Source: Saprospiraceae bacterium
GTDB taxonomy: Bacteria > Bacteroidota > Bacteroidia > Chitinophagales > Saprospiraceae
DNA: 64,000 bases
Reading direction: 5' to 3'
Assembly: GCA_025056735.1 (NCBI GenBank)
Contig: JANWVR010000103.1
Coordinates: 1 to 64,000, forward strand
A program made the translations under genes and the position numbers. The notes beneath the pieces were generated by a model. It was given only the letters and a program-made list of their open reading frames with translations. It searched no databases and was not told the DNA's origin. Positions 57,606 through 64,000 of the stretch are shown here, in pieces; the stretch's first letter is position 1, and each line of letters opens with the position of its first letter.

Positions 57606-58910
57606 ATGCCCGACACCCATCCATCCTCTGCATTTGCGAAAAACGACCGCCGCCTCATCAACGGCTGGGCGTTTTTTGACTGGGCCAACAGCGCCTACGC
57701 TTTAGTCATCACGGTAGCCATTTTCCCGCCCTATTTCTTAGCCTTAGCACCTGACCGCGTGAACATCGGCGGGGCAAGCATCCGCGACGAGTCGCTCATG
57801 GCCTGGTGCATATCGCTGGCCTATTTAGTCATTGCGGCGGTATCGCCTATTCTCTCGGGCATCGCGGACTACGGCGGACGCAAGATGCGCTTCATGCGCT
57901 CGTTTACGCTGTTGGGGTCGCTGGCGTGTATGAGCCTCTTTTTTTTCAGCAGCCCAGAGAGCCTTTGGGTAGGCGTGCTTGGCTTTGTGCTGGCGACGGT
58001 GGGCTTTGCCGGCGGCATCGTGTTTTATAATGCCTATCTGCCCGATATTGCCACGGAAGACCGCTATGATGCCGTCAGCGCTCGCGGGTTCATCTTCGGC
58101 TTTGCGGGCAGTGTGTTGCTCTTGCTGGCCAATCTGGCCATGGTTCTTCAGTATCAGGCCCTGGGCTTTCCTTCCGAAACGGCAGCCATTCGCTGGGCCT
58201 TTGTGAGCGTGGGTGTATGGTGGTTGGGCTTTGCCCAAATCCCGTTTCGGCGCCTGCCGCCCGACCGCCCCGGCATTATGCCGGCGGGCGTGCTAAAAAA
58301 GGGCTATGAGGAAATCCGAAAAGCCTTCGGCATCCTGCGCCAGAGCGGCAACACAACGCGCTTTCTGGTCAGCTTCTTTTGCTACAACGCCGGCGTGCAG
58401 GCCATCCTTTTTCTGGCCTCCAGCTTTGCTGACAAGGAGATGCGGATGGAAAAATCACGCCTCATTGCGCTGGTGCTGATCCTGCAGTTGGTCGCCATTG
58501 CCGGCGCCCATTTGTCTGCGCGGCTGTCGGCCTGGAAGGGCAATCGCGCCTCGCTGCTGACGATGCTGGCCGTTTGGACGGTCATTTGCCTGCTCGGCTA
58601 CGACGTGCGCACCGAAACAGAGGTCTTTTTGCTGGGCGGAGCCATCGGCTTAGTCATGGGCGGCACGCAGGCGCTTTCGCGGAGCACCTATGCCAAGTTC
58701 CTGCCGGAGGAAACTGCGGAAACAACTTCGTTTTTCAGCTTTTACGACGTCATGGATAAAGTGTCTACCGTTTTTGGGACGCTGGTCTTTGGCTTGGTGG
58801 CGCAACTGTTCGGAGGCATGCGCGCCAGCGTGTTGGTGCTGAGCGGGCTTTTTGTGATTAGCATTGCGCTGATGCTCGCTGTGCGCGTGCGCCGCATGAG
58901 CGCTCCCTGA
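57606..58910 (+). CDS. MFS transporter, UMF1/Atg22-like
   Basis: 434 residues, about 11-12 membrane helices. The signature LINGWAFFDWANSAYALVITVAIFPPYFL is the start of the UMF1 (vacuole effluxer Atg22-like) family, followed by SPILSGIADYGGRKMRFM (MFS loop 2-3 motif) and LGGAIGLVMGGTQALSRSTYAKFLPEETAETTSFFSFYDVMDKV in the second half. In fungi Atg22 exports amino acids from the vacuole; the bacterial substrate is unknown. The gene is monocistronic, with a promoter region of 117 nt after the HerA-like gene. Confidence 0.9.
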   Translation: MPDTHPSSAFAKNDRRLINGWAFFDWANSAYALVITVAIFPPYFLALAPDRVNIGGASIRDESLMAWCISLAYLVIAAVSPILSGIADYGGRKMRFMRSFTLLGSLACMSLFFFSSPESLWVGVLGFVLATVGFAGGIVFYNAYLPDIATEDRYDAVSARGFIFGFAGSVLLLLANLAMVLQYQALGFPSETAAIRWAFVSVGVWWLGFAQIPFRRLPPDRPGIMPAGVLKKGYEEIRKAFGILRQSGNTTRFLVSFFCYNAGVQAILFLASSFADKEMRMEKSRLIALVLILQLVAIAGAHLSARLSAWKGNRASLLTMLAVWTVICLLGYDVRTETEVFLLGGAIGLVMGGTQALSRSTYAKFLPEETAETTSFFSFYDVMDKVSTVFGTLVFGLVAQLFGGMRASVLVLSGLFVISIALMLAVRVRRMSAP

Positions 58911-59266
58911 GGCTTATACAAAAAAAAACCGCGGCGCTCGTTTGCGCCGCGGCGGTTTCCCGTATAATCTCATGAAAAGTCGCAAATCTGTGGGTCAACG
59001 ATCACCGCTTCTTGTCTCTCAGCCGCCGTTCCTCTTCATTGACGATACAAAAGTGCGGCGGTAACAACCGGTGGTAAAGAACAAAAAAAAGCGTTTGTTT
59101 TGGAATTATTTAAAGACCTTCTCGACTCATTTTTTCTTAAATATCAGAAAAACAAGCTGTTATGCCTTTTTATAGAAGCGGAAATGGCGACGGTTTGTTG
59201 ATGAAAAAGCCCGGAAAGGGCATAAATTTTTTTAAAAAAAATCTTTCAGAGGGGTTTTAGCCGCCT
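58911..59266. other. 356-nt convergent intergenic region
   Basis: Lies between the MFS gene and lysS, which converge. Beyond the hairpin it is AT-rich with poly-T/A tracts. No gene or repeat seen. Confidence 0.6.
58919..58952 (-). terminator. terminator hairpin between MFS gene and lysS
   Basis: CCGCGGCGC / GCGCCGCGG 9-bp stem with a 6-nt loop. On the minus strand it is followed by a run of T (the A-run 58920-58928), so it mainly serves transcription from the lysS side; the plus strand lacks a T-tail. Confidence 0.75.
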
Positions 59267-60823
59267 TTATTGAGTGTGTCCGACCTCCTTGTGCCTTACC
59301 TCGGGCCGCATTTGCGGGAAGAAGAGCACTTCCTGGATGGTGGTTTGGCCGGTGAAGATCATGGCTAAGCGGTCAATGCCGAAGCCGATGCCGGCGGTGG
59401 GGGGCATGCCGTATTCTAAGGCACGGAGGAAGTCTTCGTCCATGGCCATGGCTTCTTCGTCGCCGCGTTCGGCCCAGCGGCGTTGTTCTTCGAAGCGTTG
59501 GCGCTGGTCTAAGGGGTCGTTGAGCTCTGAGTAGGCGTTGGCTACTTCTTTGCCGTTGACGTAGAGTTCGAAGCGCTCCACTAAGCCGGGTTTGCTGCGG
59601 TGCTTTTTGGTCAGGGGCGACATTTCGATAGGGTAATCTAAGATAAAGGTGGGCTGGATAAGGTGTTTTTCCACCTTTTCGCTGAAGATTTCATCCAAAA
59701 GTTGGGCGGCGCCCATGCTGGCGTCGGTTTCGATGTTGTGCTGGTCGCAGTAGGCGCGCAGGTCGCGTTCGCTGGCGGTTTCGATGTCTAAGCCGGTGTA
59801 TTGGCGGATGGCCTCGGCCATGGTGAAGCGCGCATAGGGGCCGGCGAAGTTGAGCCGGTGCTCGCCGTAGGGGATGATGGCCGAGTGGTCTTCGTTCAGG
59901 GCGCGGGCAACGCGCTCGAGCATTTGCTCGGTTACGCCCATGAGCCAATGGTAGTCTTTGTAGGCCACATAAAACTCCATGAGTGTGAACTCGGGGTTGT
60001 GCGTGCGGTCAATGCCTTCGTTTCGGAAAACTTTGGCGAACTCATAGACGCCATCGAAACCGCCGACGATGAGGCGCTTGAGATACAGCTCGTTGGAGAT
60101 GCGCAGGTACAGCGGCATGTCCAGCGCATTGTGGTGCGTGACGAAGGGCCGTGCCAGCGCGCCGCCATAGACGGGCTGCAGGATGGGCGTTTCTACTTCA
60201 AGCAGGCCCAGTTCGTCCAAGTAGGCCCGCATGGTGCGGATCATCTTGCTGCGTTTGATGAAAATCTGGCGGTATTCGGGGTTGACCGTCAGGTCCACAT
60301 AGCGCATGCGGTGGCGCAGCTCCGGATCGGTGAAGGCGTCGTGGACGTTGCCCTCGGCGTCGCGCTTAACGATGGGCAGGGGGCGCAAGCTTTTGGAGAG
60401 CAACTTCAGCTCCTGGACGTGTACCGTTACTTCGCCAGTGCGAGTTTTGAAGGCGAAGCCGCGCACGCCGATGTAGTCGCCCAAATCGAGCAGTTTTTTG
60501 ATGACGATATCGAAGAAGGGGGCTTCGTCGCCCTGCACAAATTCGTCGCGGCGCACGTAGAGTTGGATGCGTCCGCTGCTGTCTTGCAGATTCATGAACA
60601 GGGCCTTGCCGGCTTCGCGCACAGCCATTAGGCGCCCAGCCAGCGAGACATCCTGGTAGTTCAGGCGGTTTTTGGTACCATCTTCCAAAATCTCCTCCTG
60701 GTAGTTGGCAGCGATGTCGGCGGCGAAGGCCGTTACCTCAAAGGCTTCTGCCGGGTAGGGGTCAATGCCCATGTCGCGCAATTTGTGCAGCGCTTCGCGT
60801 CGGATGAGTTCTTGATCGGTCAT
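59267..60823 (-). CDS. lysS: lysyl-tRNA synthetase (class II)
   Basis: Charges tRNA-Lys. 518 residues. N-terminal OB-fold anticodon domain (about 55-150: VSLAGRLMAVREAGKALFMNLQDSSGRIQLYV). Class II core: motif 1 in IKRSKMIRTMRAYLDELGLLEVETPIL, motif 2 KVFRNEGIDRTHNPEFTLMEFYVAY and motif 3 GIGFGIDRLAMIFTGQTTIQEVLFFPQMR. It begins 27 nt after the psd gene in the same direction, so psd-lysS is a likely operon. Confidence 0.97.
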   Translation of the reverse strand: MTDQELIRREALHKLRDMGIDPYPAEAFEVTAFAADIAANYQEEILEDGTKNRLNYQDVSLAGRLMAVREAGKALFMNLQDSSGRIQLYVRRDEFVQGDEAPFFDIVIKKLLDLGDYIGVRGFAFKTRTGEVTVHVQELKLLSKSLRPLPIVKRDAEGNVHDAFTDPELRHRMRYVDLTVNPEYRQIFIKRSKMIRTMRAYLDELGLLEVETPILQPVYGGALARPFVTHHNALDMPLYLRISNELYLKRLIVGGFDGVYEFAKVFRNEGIDRTHNPEFTLMEFYVAYKDYHWLMGVTEQMLERVARALNEDHSAIIPYGEHRLNFAGPYARFTMAEAIRQYTGLDIETASERDLRAYCDQHNIETDASMGAAQLLDEIFSEKVEKHLIQPTFILDYPIEMSPLTKKHRSKPGLVERFELYVNGKEVANAYSELNDPLDQRQRFEEQRRWAERGDEEAMAMDEDFLRALEYGMPPTAGIGFGIDRLAMIFTGQTTIQEVLFFPQMRPEVRHKEVGHTQ

Positions 60824-60849
60824 GTTGTGAGCGATGTCTCAGCAGTTTG

Positions 60850-61518
60850 TTATTCAGGTAGATAAGCAATGATGTCGCGGTTGCCGCGCACGGTTTGATC
60901 CATAGTTATGTTCAATCGGGCATTGAGCGGGAGGAACAGGTCCACGCGCGAACCGAATTTGATAAAGCCCATGTCGTCGCCCTGGCGGACTGTCTGGCCT
61001 TCGGTCACGTACCATTTAATGCGTCGGGCTACGGCGCCGGCTATCTGACGCATGAGGATCTGGTGCTCGCCGGTGTCGTACACCACCGTGGTGTGTTCGT
61101 TTTCGGTGCTGCTTTTGGGGTGCCAGGCCACCAGGTATTTGCCCGGGTGGTAGCGGAAGTAGCGCACCACACCGCCCACAGGATTGCGGTTGACGTGCAC
61201 GTTGAGCGGCGACATGAAGATGGAGACCTGGAGGCGTTTTTCGCCAAAATACTCCGTCTCGATGACCTCTTCGATAGCGCAAATGCGCCCATCTGCAGGC
61301 GCGTACACAAGGCGGTTGTCGGCCCGCTCAAGGGTGCGCACCGGGTTGCGGAAAAACTGCACGAAAAAACCGTAAACGATCAGCGACAGCGCAAGCACGG
61401 GCCAGAAATAGGCCGAGCCAGCAACGCGCAATGCGATATTGAGAAGCAAAAGAAAAAGCCCGACTGCTGTCAGGATGGCGAAGCCCTCTCGGTGGAGGCG
61501 TATGAACATGTCCATCAT
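60850..61518 (-). CDS. psd: phosphatidylserine decarboxylase-family protein (archaetidylserine-type)
   Basis: 222 residues from ATG 61518 (MMDMFIRLHREG); the track extends 36 codons upstream. Two membrane helices near the N-terminus (GFAILTAVGLFLLLLNIAL, YFWPVLALSLIVYGFFVQFF). The decarboxylase body has VYAPADGRICAIEEV, IFMSPLNVHVNRNPVGG and the self-cleaving site GFIKFGSRVDLFLP (Gly-Ser, forming the pyruvoyl group). The FGSR form and short length match the PSD-homologue/AS-decarboxylase group (TIGR00164-type). Makes phosphatidylethanolamine at the inner membrane. The pssA partner is not in the window. Confidence 0.93.
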   Translation of the reverse strand: MMDMFIRLHREGFAILTAVGLFLLLLNIALRVAGSAYFWPVLALSLIVYGFFVQFFRNPVRTLERADNRLVYAPADGRICAIEEVIETEYFGEKRLQVSIFMSPLNVHVNRNPVGGVVRYFRYHPGKYLVAWHPKSSTENEHTTVVYDTGEHQILMRQIAGAVARRIKWYVTEGQTVRQGDDMGFIKFGSRVDLFLPLNARLNITMDQTVRGNRDIIAYLPE

Positions 61519-61774
61519 TTTCGGGCGCGAAGGTCGGCAATTCGCGGGATAGGGCAATTGGATGCCTGTTTTTCCATGAGCAGAAGCTCCAGAGACGCAA
61601 CAGGGTTTCAGCAGTATGCAGGGCAATAGGTTGGCGCCTATGTTTCACTTTTGAAGATTTGCCATTCCATAAAAAATACGCATTTTTCTTTTTTAATGCC
61701 TGTAAAATGCGCCCAATGACCAAGATCACAGTACGGTATAACGCAGGTCAATAGGCGCTCTTTTTTCATGCCGG

Positions 61775-61782
61775 TACATTTG
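61775..61782 (+). promoter_or_regulatory. -7 promoter element (TACATTTG) for the YceI gene
   Basis: Exact TAnnTTTG match 17 nt before the GTG at 61800. Confidence 0.45.
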
Positions 61783-61799
61783 TTCCAAAATAATTCGAA

Positions 61800-62369
61800 G
61801 TGAGAGGAAAAATAGCCATCTTATTTGCGTTTGCCTGCTCGCATGTTTTTGCTCAGGGGCGGTTTGAAGCGGTCAGTTTTGCGATGACGATTAAGGGCAC
61901 CTCTAACTTGCACGATTGGGAGTCGAGCGTCAAAGAGCTAAAAGCCAACGGTTTAATGAAGACCGATGCCTCGGGGCTTCAGTCCATTCAATCGCTCACT
62001 GTGGAAATCCCAGTGAAGTCTATCAAAAGTACAAAGGGTACAGTGATGGACAATAAGACCTACGATGCTTTCAATGCCAACGAAAACCCATTTATCACCT
62101 ATAAATTAGAGCAAGCCACAGTAAGTAAGAGAGGCGACGGTTACGAGGTGGTCGCCTCAGGTAAGCTGAGCATGGCCGGCGTGACGAACAAAATTGACCT
62201 GAGCGTGCGCGGCAAGAGCGAAGGCGATGGTAGCCTTACGTTCAGCGGCTCGAAAAAACTAAAGCTTTCCGATTTCAAGATGAAGCGCCCGTCTGCATTG
62301 ATGGGTACTATCACTGTAGGCGATGAGGTAGAGGTCATTTTTAGAGTGACGCTGAAGTCTACGGGATAA
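61800..62369 (+). CDS. YceI-family secreted protein
   Basis: 189 residues from a GTG at 61800; signal peptide MRGKIAILFAFACSHVFAQ. Lipocalin-like YceI fold: FEAVSFAMTIKGTSNLHDWESSVKELKANG, IPVKSIKSTKGTVMDNKTYDAFNANENPFITYKL and a C-terminal MKRPSALMGTITVGDEVEVIFRVTLKS. YceI proteins bind isoprenoid or amphiphilic ligands in the periplasm. It lies 64 nt before the porin-like gene in the same direction; the pair may be one unit. Confidence 0.88.
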   Translation: MRGKIAILFAFACSHVFAQGRFEAVSFAMTIKGTSNLHDWESSVKELKANGLMKTDASGLQSIQSLTVEIPVKSIKSTKGTVMDNKTYDAFNANENPFITYKLEQATVSKRGDGYEVVASGKLSMAGVTNKIDLSVRGKSEGDGSLTFSGSKKLKLSDFKMKRPSALMGTITVGDEVEVIFRVTLKSTG

Positions 62370-62433
62370 AACACAATGCTTTCTCTTCTGAAGTCTTAAC
62401 CACTTATTTCACAACAAACCAACTTCCACTTCT

Positions 62434-63897
62434 ATGAAAAACAACTTGACACTCTCGGCACTGGCACTTTTACTGAGTGCTACCTGGGCACTGGCCCAAC
62501 AACCACAACTCCAATACTACCGGGGATGGGACAAAGAGGCCATTAACATCTTTGAGCCGTCTAAAAAGGCAGAACAGCCGGAATACACAGGCTTCAAGAT
62601 TCGCATTGGAGGCGCATTTACGCAGGATTTTCAGCGATTTAAAAATGAGAATGCGGCCTTCTATGTGCCTACTTCGGCCACCAACCCGGAAAACAAGAAC
62701 TTCTTGTATGGTTCTATCAAGGCTGAGGACTCAACGTCGTCTATCTTGTCCGGCTTCAACCTCGCGATGGCCAACCTGAACCTTGACATGCAAATTGGCG
62801 ACGGTATTCGGGTCTGTTTGGAGAACTACATGTCGTCGCGCCACCATTTAGAGTTTTGGGTAAAAGGGGGCTACATTCAGATTGACAAGCTGCCGATGTT
62901 CAACAACCCGAAGTGGTTCACCGACTATCTGCGCGTCAAAATCGGGCACTTCCAGCCGAATTTTGGCGACATGCAGTTCCGCCGCTCCGACGGGGGCAAT
63001 ACGATGTTCAATCCCTTTGTAGAGAATGGTATCCTCGATGCTTTCACGACGGAGATTGGAGGTGAAGTATATGTCTTCCCCGTGGATGGTTTCATGGTCA
63101 TGGGCGGTATCACCTCTGGCTTTATCAACGGCAACATCCTGAAAACACCGGATGCCATCAACAACTTTGGCGTGGTACCCACCAAGCGCTCGCCTTCTAT
63201 TTTTGGTAAAGTGGCCTACGACAAGCAGCTGAACGACGACCTCCGCCTTCGCTTGTCGGCATCGTTCTACAACAACCCTAACTCGTCGCGCAACACACTG
63301 TTTGCGGGCGACCGCACGGGTTCGCACTACTTTGGCATCATGGAGCCGGCCAAAATCAACGGCATACCGATTTCTATCGGCACCACGCCCTCGAACCCTG
63401 CCGTGCAAAGCGGCCCGAACTTCACTTCTGGCCGCTTCGACCCGGGCTTCGCCAACCGCATCAGCGCCATCTCCATCAGCCCCTTCATCAAGTTTAAGGG
63501 CTTAGAGATTTTCGGTTCGTACGACATTGCTAACGGCGCTGTATATGCCGACACGGTGCGCGGCGAATGGAAAAACCGCTCCTTCAATCAGCTGATCGGC
63601 GAAGTGGTGTATCGCTTCCTGCCCAACGAGCAGATGTACGTAGGCAGCCGATACATCCGAGTAACCGGCGAACCCAACGGCATTCGTTACAGCGCCGCCG
63701 ACACCGACAAGACTGCAGGCGCTCAGGCAGAGGTCACCATTGACCGCTTGGCCTTCGTAGCCGGCTGGTTCCCGACCAAAAATTTGCTTCTTAAGTTTGA
63801 ATACATGATTCAGAACTACAAAGACTTCCCCAAACGCGACTATCGCTATGAGGGCAAAGTCAGTGGCTTCGTCATTGAAGCCGTGATCGGGTTCTGA
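62434..63897 (+). CDS. porin-like outer-membrane beta-barrel protein
   Basis: 487 residues with signal peptide MKNNLTLSALALLLSATWALAQ. Repeated amphipathic strands with Phe/Tyr girdles (FKIRIGGAFTQDFQRF, RVKIGHFQPNFGDMQFRR, FRGI-type loops, LLKFEYMIQNYKDFP) and a C-terminus ending GFVIEAVIGF with the terminal Phe. It fits the 16-18 stranded porin (phosphate-selective OprO/P or DcaP-like) class. No substrate can be read. A 13-bp hairpin follows (63914-63953). Confidence 0.78.
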   Translation: MKNNLTLSALALLLSATWALAQQPQLQYYRGWDKEAINIFEPSKKAEQPEYTGFKIRIGGAFTQDFQRFKNENAAFYVPTSATNPENKNFLYGSIKAEDSTSSILSGFNLAMANLNLDMQIGDGIRVCLENYMSSRHHLEFWVKGGYIQIDKLPMFNNPKWFTDYLRVKIGHFQPNFGDMQFRRSDGGNTMFNPFVENGILDAFTTEIGGEVYVFPVDGFMVMGGITSGFINGNILKTPDAINNFGVVPTKRSPSIFGKVAYDKQLNDDLRLRLSASFYNNPNSSRNTLFAGDRTGSHYFGIMEPAKINGIPISIGTTPSNPAVQSGPNFTSGRFDPGFANRISAISISPFIKFKGLEIFGSYDIANGAVYADTVRGEWKNRSFNQLIGEVVYRFLPNEQMYVGSRYIRVTGEPNGIRYSAADTDKTAGAQAEVTIDRLAFVAGWFPTKNLLLKFEYMIQNYKDFPKRDYRYEGKVSGFVIEAVIGF

Positions 63898-63913
63898 TAC
63901 GGTTTCGGAGGAT

Positions 63914-63953
63914 GGGAAGGTTTCGATGTGAGACGCCGCCTCGAAACCTTCCC
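63914..63953 (+). terminator. hairpin after the porin-like gene
   Basis: GGGAAGGTTTCGA / TCGAAACCTTCCC perfect 13-bp stem, 14-nt loop. No T-run, so it may act as a weak terminator or mRNA 3'-end stabiliser. Confidence 0.6.
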
Positions 63954-64000
63954 CCCCAAAAGCCTCGACCCCTACACTCTTTCAAAAGCGATGAAAAGGC

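Noticed and set aside
53971-58910. Defence island around the ATPase-nuclease and the HerA-like ATPase
   Set aside because: Neighbours are cytochrome c, MFS and prc; no NurA, Sir2, restriction or toxin genes, so no island can be supported.

Overview
The window reads as chromosomal DNA of a Bacteroidota bacterium, probably a GC-richer aerobic gliding lineage of the Saprospiria/Chitinophagia/Cytophagia type. The sequence evidence is gldG and gldD (gliding motility), a PorQ homologue (type IX secretion), one SusC/SusD pair, several Bacteroidota-restricted families (a PUR/DUF3276 protein, DUF4199, DUF4294, an MbnP-type pair), and repeated TAnnTTTG boxes, mostly TACCTTTG, upstream of genes, which is the -7 element of Bacteroidota promoters. 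Base composition looks mid-50s % GC by eye (not computed). I see no tRNA, rRNA, CRISPR array, intact insertion sequence or prophage.

Layout. 1-6 kb: a partial gene, thyA with a glutamate-cysteine-ligase-like/CBS protein, a 1 kb gene-free region, a DinB/YfiT-type protein with a repetitive Lys/Ala/Arg tail, and a DUF4294 protein. 6-16 kb: a large BNR/sortilin-like propeller, a TolB-like propeller, an FMN reductase, a 13-nt tandem array touching the 3' end of gldG, hldD (heptose epimerase) and an HtrA protease. 16-25.5 kb: susC-susD, rplY/ctc, an ATP-grasp/PGDYG-like pair, and porQ with a family 2 glycosyltransferase. 25.5-36.5 kb: a MORN-type lipoprotein, DUF4199 with an alpha/beta hydrolase that has lost its nucleophile serine, moxR, an ECF sigma factor, a di-heme peroxidase with two MbnP-like lipoproteins (one with five consecutive cysteines), a DnaQ exonuclease and TerC. 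36.5-46.5 kb: gldD, a PUR protein with an RGG-like head and acidic tail, an amidohydrolase, a class A beta-lactamase-like protein, a glucosaminidase, OmpA plus a helix-hairpin-helix protein, lpdA and ricT. 46.5-64 kb: holB, gpx, a decayed Rpn nuclease/transposase, nfuA, two NlpC/P60 paralogues, prc, an ATPase-nuclease, a small cytochrome c with a HerA-like ATPase, a UMF1-type MFS protein, lysS, psd, a YceI protein and a porin-like barrel.

Most of the window is housekeeping and cell-envelope biology (peptidoglycan, LPS heptose, phospholipid, outer-membrane transport, envelope proteolysis). The least expected structure is non-coding. A dispersed intergenic repeat is present three times, each time in one of the three longest divergent promoter regions. 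The other unusual items are the 13-nt array bracketed by palindromes behind gldG, the MbnP/peroxidase cluster with a poly-cysteine member, and the DinB fusion with an in-frame internal start behind a near-perfect Shine-Dalgarno sequence. All calls come from reading the sequence and the supplied ORF track; no database search was run.
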